This document shows, in pieces, positions 33,671 to 42,110 of a DNA stretch of 64,000 nt. Source of the DNA: Candidatus Avelusimicrobium cornigerorum (GTDB lineage Bacteria > Elusimicrobiota > Elusimicrobia > Elusimicrobiales > Elusimicrobiaceae); assembly GCA_002309715.1 (NCBI GenBank), contig DBXW01000005.1, positions 186,001-250,000 of the forward strand. The letters are read 5' to 3'. The notes below the pieces were generated by a model. That model did no database searches and was not told the origin of the DNA. It saw only the letters and a program-made list of their open reading frames with translations. The first letter of the stretch is position 1. The number at the start of each line of letters is the position of its first letter. A program made the position numbers and the translations under genes.

Positions 33671-34240
33671 ATGAAACGTCGCTTACGTGGGTTTACGTTA
33701 GTGGAAGTGCTGATTGTGATGGTGATTGTGGCTTCTGTGATGGCATTTGGGCTGCCGGCCTATAAGCGCGCGCAGGATAAAAATTCCTATCAGGCGGCAC
33801 TGGGAGTATTGCAAGATATTGTTACTTCCGTCAAACAATTCCAACAAGAACTGCGGGTAGTTGGCAAGACGTTTCCACAAGCAAACTCCCAGTTTAACGT
33901 AGAGTCTTCTCCCGTCAAAATTTCCAAAGAAACTTGTTCCACGCAATATACACTACAAACTGCTGCCGATGACGACGAAATGGTTTGTGCGCTCTTTCAA
34001 AAGGGATACATCCAGCCTATCGCTTGGGATGGCGGCAATTCAACCGGTGATTCGTTTAAAGGTTACGAATTTTATGTTTGCTCCAAAGGAACGGTCTGTG
34101 CTTTGGGGCAAGATAAAAATCCGTGCTGTAAAGGTGATACCTTTGCTTTTATGGAAACCAAACAAGGAGTAACGCGTGCTTCCGGGGATATGTACTACGG
34201 GGCGGTGGTTCGTTTAAATGGGGAAATTATCAAATCCTAA
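33671..34240 (+). CDS. Type IV prepilin-like protein 1 of operon
   Basis: A 189-residue prepilin with leader MKRRLRG, cleavage before FTLVE (Glu+5 present) and helix VLIVMVIVASVMAFGLPAY, then a globular domain with several cysteines. It resembles major-pilin-like or GspG-like subunits and sits first after pilC. It differs from the three dispersed cassettes at both nucleotide and protein level. AGGAG precedes ATG. Confidence 0.85.
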   Translation: MKRRLRGFTLVEVLIVMVIVASVMAFGLPAYKRAQDKNSYQAALGVLQDIVTSVKQFQQELRVVGKTFPQANSQFNVESSPVKISKETCSTQYTLQTAADDDEMVCALFQKGYIQPIAWDGGNSTGDSFKGYEFYVCSKGTVCALGQDKNPCCKGDTFAFMETKQGVTRASGDMYYGAVVRLNGEIIKS

Positions 34241-34290
34241 CCCCTTGAAAAATCAGCAAATTTTCGCCATACTATAGGAAGGGATATTTT

Positions 34291-34803
34291 ATGAGAAATA
34301 AAAAAGGCTTTACTTTAGTAGAGTTGTTAATAGCCGCTACGATAGTAGGTATTTTAACCGTGTTTGCCACGGTGCAATACCGCAACAGCCGCGACGAAGT
34401 CCGCATTGCGGGCGGCAAGGCGCGGGTGGATATGTTAGCAGGTGCGGTGCAACGGTGGCGTTTGGAACATGGCTCTTCCTATATCGTAGGAGAGATGACG
34501 GACATAAACGGTACGGTTGACGGTAGTACGTGCAATTATGCGCCGTCAAGCGCGGATCCCACGCAACTGATTAAATGCGGATATGTGGAAAACGGCGGAT
34601 GGGAAACAAGCCAGGAAATGCCGCTTATATTTTATGTATGTGGCACGAACACGACCACGGGCAATTGCGCCGGTGCGCCGATTTCTTCACCGCTTGCGTG
34701 TATGATATCGGGTGGCGGTTTTCACTCTGATAAATTCGGTGACGGATATATGTATTGCGCAAGCAAGACCGACAAAGGGGAAAAGTTAGCCCAGCCCGAA
34801 TAA
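34291..34803 (+). CDS. Type IV prepilin-like protein 2 of operon
   Basis: A 170-residue prepilin: leader MRNKKG, mature FTLVE with Glu+5, helix LLIAATIVGILTVFATVQY. The C-terminal part contains five cysteines. It may be a minor pilin of the FimT/GspH class by position, but the globular part is not diagnostic. AGGAAGGGA lies upstream of ATG 34291; about 50 bp separate it from the previous gene. Confidence 0.82.
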   Translation: MRNKKGFTLVELLIAATIVGILTVFATVQYRNSRDEVRIAGGKARVDMLAGAVQRWRLEHGSSYIVGEMTDINGTVDGSTCNYAPSSADPTQLIKCGYVENGGWETSQEMPLIFYVCGTNTTTGNCAGAPISSPLACMISGGGFHSDKFGDGYMYCASKTDKGEKLAQPE

Positions 34804-34815
34804 TGGGAGCATACT

Positions 34816-35394
34816 ATGAAAAAGGGTTTTACGTTAATGGAAGTGTTGGCCGTGGGTTTGATGTTGGCGGTAATTATGTCGCTGGCTGCTCCGGTGGTGC
34901 GTTCGTTCCGTTTTGAACTGAAAAATGCCCAAGCCCGTATTGCCCTTGGTAAACTGGCCGAAGCCGTGCGTAATTATGGAAGGGATATGAATCTTTCAAT
35001 AACCAATATGACAGTGTCTTGGTCTTTTACGCCGGCTGACATATACACGGCTCTCTCTAGCGCGTCGCCGTTTACTTGCCCGGCTACTCCGGCAAGTACG
35101 GGAATTCCGCAAGCGGCACTTGCGTCTGCCGGGTTTGCGGATAATTTGGAAAAGCAACTTTTTGCATGTGGGTATTTGTCGTATAACGATTTTAAGGGAC
35201 TTCCTTATACTTTCTACATCAATAAGCCGAGTGCTTGGCCGGATGCTACCGGATATGTCGGCCGGTATTATGCGTTGGCGGTGGGCGGAGATGGCGCCGG
35301 AGCGAAATACCAACCCGCCGATGATAACAGCAAGTATATGTACGTAGATGAACGCAGAAAAGTATTAGACACGTATGACGACGTGCAAAATTAG
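34816..35394 (+). CDS. Type IV prepilin-like protein 3 of operon
   Basis: A 192-residue prepilin with the minimal leader MKKG, mature FTLMEVLAVGLML (Glu+5 present) and a globular domain with two or three cysteines. It probably belongs to the minor pilin set that primes pilus assembly. It is tightly spaced, 12 bp after the previous stop, with GGGAG upstream. Confidence 0.82.
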   Translation: MKKGFTLMEVLAVGLMLAVIMSLAAPVVRSFRFELKNAQARIALGKLAEAVRNYGRDMNLSITNMTVSWSFTPADIYTALSSASPFTCPATPASTGIPQAALASAGFADNLEKQLFACGYLSYNDFKGLPYTFYINKPSAWPDATGYVGRYYALAVGGDGAGAKYQPADDNSKYMYVDERRKVLDTYDDVQN

Positions 35395-35407
35395 CGGGAG
35401 GTACAGT

Positions 35408-35884
35408 ATGAACCGTTTTTTAAAAAATAAAAAAGGTGTAACGCTTTTGGAAGGACTGATTGCCATCGGGTTACTGGCGATGGTATCCGTTTCTACGTTT
35501 AGCGTACTGTTATCCATTTCCCGCCGGGCCAAACAGCCCGATTTGCGGGAAGATATGCTGCTGTCTATAGAAAAAACAAATGCGGAGTTGCAGAAACACA
35601 TTGGTGATCCAAATTTTAATAATTTACGTATATGTCCGGTTGTCGGATTGAATGCCGCCGGTAATCCTGCTTCTTGCATGGCTCCGATAAAATGTACCGT
35701 GCTGGGACAATCTTTTCTAACCCCGACGTTTACGTATACTGTAGAAGACAACAGTTTGGAAAGTAAGATTATGAACTTGTTGCCGAATGCGGACAAAAGA
35801 AGTATGGATTCTAACGAAAAAGCCAAAGTTTTTGGTACAAAAAAGACAACTTTTAACATAACGTGCCAAGGGACTGGTGTATGA
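35408..35884 (+). CDS. Minor prepilin, PilV/GspI-like
   Basis: A 158-residue prepilin with leader MNRFLKNKKG and mature VTLLEGLIAIGLLAM (Val+1, Glu+5). The TLLEGLIAI helix start and its place just before a PilW/GspJ-like gene fit PilV/GspI. ATG 35408 is chosen: GGGAGG at 35396-35401 is correctly placed, while the longer frame from 35375 overlaps the previous gene. The stop overlaps the next ATG. Confidence 0.78.
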   Translation: MNRFLKNKKGVTLLEGLIAIGLLAMVSVSTFSVLLSISRRAKQPDLREDMLLSIEKTNAELQKHIGDPNFNNLRICPVVGLNAAGNPASCMAPIKCTVLGQSFLTPTFTYTVEDNSLESKIMNLLPNADKRSMDSNEKAKVFGTKKTTFNITCQGTGV

Positions 35885-36687
35885 AACATAAACAAGGTTT
35901 TACGCTTACGGAGATTTTACTGGCGGTGATGATTGTAGGTGTCATCGGGGTGGCGCTTGCGTCGTTAACCACGGCCGCCTCACGTGAATCGGAAGTCGGC
36001 CGCAGCCGCGCCCTTTTGCGTAACGATTTGACCATTGCCCTTCAGCAAATCAAAGAAGATATCAATAATTATAATACGGTTTTGTATGCGGCTGGGCCCG
36101 TGTCCAATTGTACAACGACCGGAACTTGCTCTGCTGCTCCTTCTCCGTTATTGTTACTTGCCAAAAATACAGATTTAAACGGTAATGCTTTTACTACGCC
36201 TAATGCCACGGCGTATCCGGTTCCTACGCCGGAATATGTGATTTATTGTTTTAAGGGCGGCAATGAAGTGCTGTTATCCGACCAATCTACGCCCGTTCAG
36301 CCCCAAGGGTACGCTGTGGATGGCGGAATTATTACGCGGCGTGTTATCAGTGGGGCGCTTACGAATAGCGATTGGGAAGGCAGTTTGCCGCATGAAAACC
36401 TTTGTACCGGTGGAGAAGATGTAATATTAAATAATGTAAAGTTTATTCATCCTTCTTACGATAACAATGGTAACTATCCGGTTCCGTTGTTCCAAGTGGA
36501 AGGTTGGAGCGGGGGATATTCCGTACATGATAACGACGAAGAATTAGAAGAGCGTATGGCTAACGTGGCCGGTCAATTAAAAATAAATTTGATTTTGGAA
36601 TTACCTTCATTCCCGGTGGTAAACCAAGCCGTGGAAGTGGTATTTAGCCCGGGCAACGGATATGCAGACAGCCGGGTAAATAATTAG
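35881..36687 (+). CDS. Minor prepilin, PilW/GspJ-like
   Basis: A 269-residue prepilin with leader MKHKQG, mature FTLTEILLAVMIVGVIGVAL (Glu+5 present) and a large globular domain, as in PilW/GspJ, the biggest of the core minor pilins. The segment LRNDLTIALQQIKEDINNY after the helix is typical of that family. ATG 35881 overlaps the preceding TGA (ATGA). Confidence 0.78.
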   Translation: MKHKQGFTLTEILLAVMIVGVIGVALASLTTAASRESEVGRSRALLRNDLTIALQQIKEDINNYNTVLYAAGPVSNCTTTGTCSAAPSPLLLLAKNTDLNGNAFTTPNATAYPVPTPEYVIYCFKGGNEVLLSDQSTPVQPQGYAVDGGIITRRVISGALTNSDWEGSLPHENLCTGGEDVILNNVKFIHPSYDNNGNYPVPLFQVEGWSGGYSVHDNDEELEERMANVAGQLKINLILELPSFPVVNQAVEVVFSPGNGYADSRVNN

Positions 36688-36697
36688 GAGGTCTCTT

Positions 36698-37162
36698 ATG
36701 TTACACAATAAAAAAGGGGTTGCTTTGGCTCAAGTTTTGTTAATTACCGTCGTGCTGGCGGGTATGACCGCTATGCTGCTGCGCGTGAGTTTGTCCCGCG
36801 CCAATACGGCCAAACGCATGAATCAAAAGATTGTTTACCAATTGCTTTTGCAATCTTGCCAAGCGGAAGTAAGTGCCTTGTGGGCGGCTAAAACGCCCGA
36901 GGCGTACGCGCGCGATTTTGCCGGGTGCAATATGTATCGTGATAAAACCAATAATAACACCCCAACGAAACAATATACGTGTAATAGCCGTACCTTTGAA
37001 GGCGATAACTATGAAATGTTTGCCAAAATGACGGAAGATGAACCCGGCGACGATGGACTATGTGCTATTGAATACAATATGTGGGTAAATAATAATCCGG
37101 ACATACACGTTACGGAAATGAGCGCAGAACAACTAGGGCAAGCACATTATCAAGAAAAATAA
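36698..37162 (+). CDS. Minor prepilin, PilX/GspK-like, with Gln at position 5
   Basis: A 154-residue protein with leader MLHNKKG and mature VALAQVLLITVVLAGM. Gln replaces the otherwise invariant Glu+5. GspK, the tip pseudopilin of type II secretion, is the family member known to lack Glu5, and GVAL is its usual start. The globular part is short compared with GspK (about 300 residues) and closer to PilX. It follows the PilW-like gene, matching the conserved V-W-X order. GGAGG precedes ATG. Confidence 0.75.
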   Translation: MLHNKKGVALAQVLLITVVLAGMTAMLLRVSLSRANTAKRMNQKIVYQLLLQSCQAEVSALWAAKTPEAYARDFAGCNMYRDKTNNNTPTKQYTCNSRTFEGDNYEMFAKMTEDEPGDDGLCAIEYNMWVNNNPDIHVTEMSAEQLGQAHYQEK

Positions 37163-38898
37163 TGAAAAATCTTACCTTTGTTTTAATCGGCCTTTTAAGC
37201 GTCTTGCCCGTGTGGGGGCAAGACGATTTGCCTTCATCTATCCAAGTTTCCACCGCGGTAGAGGAGCCTGTATCCAATATAGACTGGTTAAAAAAATCAT
37301 TTCAAACTTCGCCCGCTTCCAGCAACATTGTAGGTATTTACTCCAAAGAAAAAGCCGACGCTATTAAAAAAGAAGCCGAAAAAGCAAATGCCCCCGCAGA
37401 AAAAACACAAGTGGCGCAAGAGCCTTCCGCAATGCCGGCTGCACAACCCATTACAAGTGAAACAAAAATTTCTACGCCCGCTCCCGCGGTTAAACCTACT
37501 GCCCCGCGCGCCGTTTCATCGTCTACGTTAGAAATGCCGCTTGATATGGGGGGGCAAACGCAAACGGTACAAACGAATGTAGCCCCATCCCAAAAACCGC
37601 TCTCGCCGGCTGCCGCCAAACGCGTGGCTGCCGCAAAAAAACAACACGAAAAAGCCGTTGCTAATGCGCAAGGAGCCGCCGAGCCGTCTGCCACCGGCGC
37701 AGTGAAAGAAACCGATTTGGAAAAAAATATAGAAAAAGATAATGCTTTGCTCCCACCTTCTTCCGTTAAAGAAATAGCGGGGGACAAAGAGAGTGATTTA
37801 TCTTCCGAAGAAGTGGCCGCGGATGCGGAGTTGGAATATGCGGTAAAAATGTTAGAGCAGTCCAAAGCCAAGGCCGAAGCCACCGAGCGGCCTATTCCGC
37901 CTTCGGCCGCACAAAACCGCCCGAGCAAAGTGCCCGCTCCCCATAAAAAGTTTGATCCCGGTGCCTTCCGCCCCGGTGTGGAATGGTTGCCTTCCAAAAG
38001 CAATCACTTTGATATTTATACCCAAAAGCGTACGGCCGGGATTCCGTCGTCTAATATGTCTATGACGTTTGAAACCGCCTACCAAACTTTGCGCCGGTTT
38101 ATTCCGTGGATGATGTCCGGGCGGGTGCGCGTGTTTGTTTATCAGGATCATCAATCGTACCTTCGCCATGAACCCAATGCCAAAGCGTGGACACGTGCGC
38201 TAGCGTACCCCACCCGGGGGGAAATTGTCGTATATGACGAACCCGGTAAACAACGCGAATTGCAAGAAGTGTTTACGCACGAACTAACGCATATTTTTAC
38301 CCAGCAGTTTTTTGATAGCCACAAAACCGGAAAAATTATGACACCTACTTGGCTAGACGAAGGGCTTGCCGTTTTTATGGAAGACCAAACTTCCGGCGCT
38401 CGCGGAGGCGCGTGGGCCAACGATTTAAAAACACTTAATGTGCAACGCGATCCGGCGCAGATGTCTCCGGCGCTAGTGGCTAATTCCAAATCTATGTTCG
38501 GATCTTCGTTTGGCAACCGTTTGGGGCTTAAGAAGAAAGGGAAACCGGTTTATTTGGTGCCGTTTGATGCGTTTATGAGCGAAGGCTCACTTCCGGCGGC
38601 CGAAGCCAATAATAAAGTGCAAGATTGGTATTTCCAAGCCTATGCCATGGTGCGCTTTTTACTCAATCCTGCCGGCGGATCTACCCCGTCAAACCGGATG
38701 CAGTTTGAGCAATTTACGCGCTTGTTAGCCCAAGGAGAGCCCAAACGTGATCCGTCTACCGGGTTCTTAATTAAAGACGCCAAAGGCAAAAACGTGTATG
38801 AGCCTTACTCGGTGGAAAAAGCATTAGGGCGTGCGTACCGTTACGGCACGATCGGAAATTTTGAAGATAATTTTTGGCAATGGATGGAGCGAAATTAA
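37162..38898 (+). CDS. Exported zinc metalloprotease (gluzincin, peptidase MA-like)
   Basis: A 578-residue protein: signal peptide (to about VWG-Q20), an Ala/Lys/Pro-rich low-complexity region (about 60-270), then a protease domain. The HExxH zinc motif is HELTH (about residue 373) followed by DEGLAVFMED about 30 residues later, whose Glu would be the third ligand, as in gluzincins. The start overlaps the previous stop by one base, so it is the last gene of the pilus operon; a 13-bp-stem terminator follows. Cleavage of pilins or surface proteins is possible but unproven. Confidence 0.8.
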   Translation: MKNLTFVLIGLLSVLPVWGQDDLPSSIQVSTAVEEPVSNIDWLKKSFQTSPASSNIVGIYSKEKADAIKKEAEKANAPAEKTQVAQEPSAMPAAQPITSETKISTPAPAVKPTAPRAVSSSTLEMPLDMGGQTQTVQTNVAPSQKPLSPAAAKRVAAAKKQHEKAVANAQGAAEPSATGAVKETDLEKNIEKDNALLPPSSVKEIAGDKESDLSSEEVAADAELEYAVKMLEQSKAKAEATERPIPPSAAQNRPSKVPAPHKKFDPGAFRPGVEWLPSKSNHFDIYTQKRTAGIPSSNMSMTFETAYQTLRRFIPWMMSGRVRVFVYQDHQSYLRHEPNAKAWTRALAYPTRGEIVVYDEPGKQRELQEVFTHELTHIFTQQFFDSHKTGKIMTPTWLDEGLAVFMEDQTSGARGGAWANDLKTLNVQRDPAQMSPALVANSKSMFGSSFGNRLGLKKKGKPVYLVPFDAFMSEGSLPAAEANNKVQDWYFQAYAMVRFLLNPAGGSTPSNRMQFEQFTRLLAQGEPKRDPSTGFLIKDAKGKNVYEPYSVEKALGRAYRYGTIGNFEDNFWQWMERN

Positions 38899-38920
38899 AA
38901 AATTTTGATGTCTGCTATAC

Positions 38921-38950
38921 AAAACCCCCGCTCATTAGAGCGGGGGTTTT
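38921..38950. terminator. Bidirectional terminator after the pilus operon
   Basis: AAAACCCCCGCTC (38921-38933) pairs perfectly with GAGCGGGGGTTTT (38938-38950) around ATTA. It serves the pilus operon on the plus strand and the secreted protein gene on the minus strand. Confidence 0.92.
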
Positions 38951-38979
38951 ACATGATGTGATGTTGTTGGTGTTGAAAT

Positions 38980-39603
38980 TTATTCTCCCATCAGCATTTG
39001 CTGAATTTCTTGCGTGATAATGTCTTCCACGCTACCGATTAACGTGCGTTCCGTAACGGCTTTCACGACGGTTAAGTAAGTAAGAGCAAAGGCGCCTACT
39101 TCTATATCGGTTTCTTCGGCGCTGACTTTGTTTTGATTGGCTAAAGCCGCTTTGGATAATTTATATAGTACGGCACTGTATTCGTCGCTGACTTCTAACA
39201 AAGAGTGTTTAATTTTGTTTAATACGACGGGTATTTCGTTAAAGGCTTGGTCAATAACGGCATTTTGCCCGGTCAATTCGTTGCCGGCGGCTACTTCTTT
39301 GGCATAGTTTAATAAGCCGGCACGCAAGGCAGTGGCTGTGGTGACGAGGATTTCATTTTCTTGCGGCACCGGTTGCGTCAGCGGCATATTTTCATATTGT
39401 AATAAAACCCCATTGATAAGATATTCTAATTGCGATAGTTCCGGATATTTGCCGGTAGTGGGGTTGCCGGCTTGCAACATTTGCGCTTGTTTGAATAGCG
39501 TAGTTGGATTGGGTAATGCTTTTTTGTTTAGAGATGTTGCGGCAAACGATGAAGCCGCTATCGTCAACGCTACTACTGTGCACAACAATTTTTTTAGGTT
39601 CAT
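38980..39603 (-). CDS. Secreted hypothetical protein
   Basis: A 207-residue protein with a clear signal peptide (MNLKKLLCTVVALTIAASSFA-A). The rest is predicted mainly alpha-helical with no cysteines after the signal and no recognised motif. AGGAGG precedes the ATG at correct distance. It is monocistronic, convergent with the pilus operon and divergent from clpP. I do not recognise a family. Confidence 0.7.
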   Translation of the reverse strand: MNLKKLLCTVVALTIAASSFAATSLNKKALPNPTTLFKQAQMLQAGNPTTGKYPELSQLEYLINGVLLQYENMPLTQPVPQENEILVTTATALRAGLLNYAKEVAAGNELTGQNAVIDQAFNEIPVVLNKIKHSLLEVSDEYSAVLYKLSKAALANQNKVSAEETDIEVGAFALTYLTVVKAVTERTLIGSVEDIITQEIQQMLMGE

Positions 39604-39735
39604 AACTTCCTCCTGGAAATGTATGTTTACACTATTAGTTTAACATATAGGTTGTAAAAAACATGAGCCTTTGGGCCTAATTCATCCCGGAAAATAGACC
39701 TAGTAAAAAATAGGCCTTTCTCCGGCAAAATATAC

Positions 39736-39748
39736 TACAATATACAAT
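39736..39748 (+). promoter_or_regulatory. -10-like element of clpP
   Basis: TACAAT (39736-39741) lies 7 nt before ATG 39749, with no ribosome binding site in between. The mRNA is probably leaderless. No strong -35 is seen. Confidence 0.45.
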
Positions 39749-40336
39749 ATGATAATACCTACAATTATTGAAAAGAACGTCGGTTACGATATTTTTTCCC
39801 GCCTACTCAAAGATCGTATTATCTTTGTGGGCGGACGCGAAGGCGAAGTGGATACTGCCAGTGCCAATATGATTATCGCGCAACTTTTGTATTTGGATGC
39901 GGATGATCCAAACCGGGAAATCAATTTGTATATCAACTCCCCCGGCGGGCTTGTAACGGCAGGATTGGCTATCTACGATACGATGCAGTTTATTAAAGCG
40001 CCGATTACAACCATTTGTATGGGGCAGGCAATGAGTTTCGGCGCCGTGTTGTTAGCCGCAGGCTCTAAAGGTAAACGCTATGCGTTGCCGCACGCGCGCA
40101 TTATGATTCATCAACCGCTTATTTGGGGCGGCGGTATTTCCGGTCAGGTGACGGATATTGAAATTGAAGCACGCGAATTGCGGGATAATAAAGAGCATCT
40201 CTTGGATATTTTAGCCAAACACACCGGGCAAGATAAAGAAAAAATCCGCTTGGATAGCGAGCGCAATTATTATATGTCCGCGCAAGAAGCCAAGGAATAT
40301 GGCTTGATTGACGAAGTGTTGGAACTGAAAAAATAA
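39749..40336 (+). CDS. clpP: ClpP-family protease subunit with Asn in place of catalytic Asp
   Basis: A 195-residue Clp proteolytic subunit. The nucleophile is Ser96 in GQAMSFGA and the base His121 in ARIMIHQP. Where the triad Asp normally sits (ERDRF in E. coli) this protein has ERNYY, so Asn173 replaces it. A similar Asn is known in ClpP1 of Listeria, which is weakly active alone and works with ClpP2. The motif GQAMSFGA also departs from the usual GQAASMGA. No clpX or clpA is adjacent, and a canonical second ClpP elsewhere is likely. Confidence 0.92.
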   Translation: MIIPTIIEKNVGYDIFSRLLKDRIIFVGGREGEVDTASANMIIAQLLYLDADDPNREINLYINSPGGLVTAGLAIYDTMQFIKAPITTICMGQAMSFGAVLLAAGSKGKRYALPHARIMIHQPLIWGGGISGQVTDIEIEARELRDNKEHLLDILAKHTGQDKEKIRLDSERNYYMSAQEAKEYGLIDEVLELKK

Positions 40337-40351
40337 TTTTTCGGCTCTGTG

Positions 40352-40386
40352 AAAAAGGCGAAACAATTTTTGTTTCGCCTTTTTTG
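40352..40386 (+). terminator. Intrinsic terminator after clpP
   Basis: AAAAAGGCGAAACAA pairs with TTGTTTCGCCTTTTT around a short T loop, followed by more T. Confidence 0.9.
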
Positions 40387-40464
40387 TGGCTAAATTAGCC
40401 GGTATTTGCGACGCAAAGCCGCTTATATTTAGTAAAATAAATATATATAAGATTTGGAGGGAAT

Positions 40465-42069
40465 ATGATAGAACTTTTTGAAGACCCGCGGCTGGATAAA
40501 CCGTCTAATGAACCAGCCCCGGCCAGCCTTGTAAAATTCAGACAAATTTCCCAAGATGCGCTCAAAGGCGCGGGCGAAGCGCGTATTAAAGCCCAAAAAG
40601 ATAAAGGCAAGATGACCGCGCGCGAACGTATTTCTTACCTTTTAGACAAAGACAGTTTTTTTGAAATCCAGAGTTTGTTGGAAACGTCTTGTACTGATTT
40701 TGGCGTCAAAGACAAGCATATCAAAGGTGACGGCGTTGTAACCGGTTTCGGTCGTATTAACGGGCGCGAAGTGGCGCTTTTTGCGCAAGATTTCACGCAG
40801 TTAGGCGGTTCTTTGGGGCTGGCGCACGCGCGCAAAATTGCCGATATTATGGACAAAGCCATTGAGGCCAAAATTCCGATAATCGGTCTTTTTGACTCCG
40901 GCGGTGCGCGTATCCAAGAAGGTGTGGACAGTTTAAACGGTTTTGGCGAAATTTTCTACCGTAACGTCAAGGCATCCGGTGTGATTCCGCAAATTTCCGT
41001 GATTTTGGGGCCGTGTGCAGGTGGGGCGGCTTATTCGCCGGCTCTGTCCGATTTTATTTTTATGGTAGATGGTATCAGCCACATGTTTATCACGGGGCCC
41101 AGTGCCGTCAAAGCCGCCACCGGCGAAGAAGTGGATTTTGATTCTTTGGGCGGAAGTGCGCCGCATAGTGAAAAAAGCGGTGTGTGCCAGTTTGTAGCCA
41201 AGTCAGAGCAAGATTGTTTCCGCCAAGTGCGCGAACTTTTATCGTTCTTGCCGCAAAACTGCGAAGAGCGATCCCCCTTACAAACTACAAGCGACGTTAC
41301 CGACCGTTCCGTTCCCGTGTTGGAGCGTATTTGCGAAATGGATCCCAAAAAAGCATTTCGTATCCACCACGTGATTTGGCGTTTGGCGGACGATTTCGGC
41401 TTTTTTGAAATTCATCAAAATTTTGCTAAAAATATCGTAACGGGTTTTATCCGATTAGCGGGGCACGTCGTCGGTGTAGTAGCCAATAACCCGGCCCATT
41501 TGGGCGGAGCCCTTGATTGCGACGCCAGTGACAAAGCCGCGCGCTTTATTCGCTTTTTAAATGCGTTTAATATCCCGCTACTCACGCTTGTTGATACGGG
41601 GGGATATTTGCCCGGTGTGGCGCAAGAACACGGCGGTATTATTCGCCATGGGGCGAAATTATTATACGCCTATTCCGAGGCCACTATCCCGAAAATTACG
41701 CTTGTGTTACGCAAAGCCTATGGCGGAGCCTATATTGCGATGGGTTCTAAAATTTTAAAAGGCGATTTTAACTTTGCCTTCCCGAGTGCGGAAATTGCCG
41801 TTATGGGACCGCGCGGTGCGGTAGAGATTTTATATTCTCGTGCACTAAAGGAAGAAAAAGATCCTGCCAAACAAGAAGAACTTAAAATAAAAATGACGCA
41901 GGAATATTCGGACAAGTTCGCCTCGCCTTACCAGGCAGCGACGAACGGCTCTATTGATGAAATTATTGAGCCGGCCGAAGCGCGCAGTAAAATCATCCGT
42001 GCTTTTGCTGTGCTGCGCACGAAGCGCGATCCGAAAAATCATCCGCGAAAAGGCAATATCCCGTTGTAA
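40465..42069 (+). CDS. Acyl-CoA carboxylase carboxyltransferase subunit (PccB/MmdA type)
   Basis: A 534-residue biotin-dependent carboxyltransferase with two crotonase-fold halves. Seen: FDSGGARIQEGV, the oxyanion GPCAGGAAYSPAL, TGPSAVKAATGEEV in the N-terminal half, and VDTGGYLPGVAQEHGGIIRHGAK and RKAYGGAYIAMGSK in the C-terminal half. It could be the beta subunit of propionyl/acetyl-CoA carboxylase or the alpha subunit of methylmalonyl-CoA decarboxylase. No biotin carboxylase, biotin carrier or membrane decarboxylase gene adjoins it, so the substrate is open. GGAGGG precedes ATG. Confidence 0.88.
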   Translation: MIELFEDPRLDKPSNEPAPASLVKFRQISQDALKGAGEARIKAQKDKGKMTARERISYLLDKDSFFEIQSLLETSCTDFGVKDKHIKGDGVVTGFGRINGREVALFAQDFTQLGGSLGLAHARKIADIMDKAIEAKIPIIGLFDSGGARIQEGVDSLNGFGEIFYRNVKASGVIPQISVILGPCAGGAAYSPALSDFIFMVDGISHMFITGPSAVKAATGEEVDFDSLGGSAPHSEKSGVCQFVAKSEQDCFRQVRELLSFLPQNCEERSPLQTTSDVTDRSVPVLERICEMDPKKAFRIHHVIWRLADDFGFFEIHQNFAKNIVTGFIRLAGHVVGVVANNPAHLGGALDCDASDKAARFIRFLNAFNIPLLTLVDTGGYLPGVAQEHGGIIRHGAKLLYAYSEATIPKITLVLRKAYGGAYIAMGSKILKGDFNFAFPSAEIAVMGPRGAVEILYSRALKEEKDPAKQEELKIKMTQEYSDKFASPYQAATNGSIDEIIEPAEARSKIIRAFAVLRTKRDPKNHPRKGNIPL

Positions 42070-42098
42070 AGGATAGATTTCCGGAAAATTAAATTTGG

Positions 42099-42104
42099 TA
42101 TGAT
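42099..42104 (+). promoter_or_regulatory. Extended -10 element of the sigma factor gene
   Basis: TGG-TATGAT (-10 at 42099-42104) sits exactly 6 nt before ATG 42111. No ribosome binding site is present, suggesting leaderless translation. Confidence 0.5.
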
Positions 42105-42110
42105 ATGACT

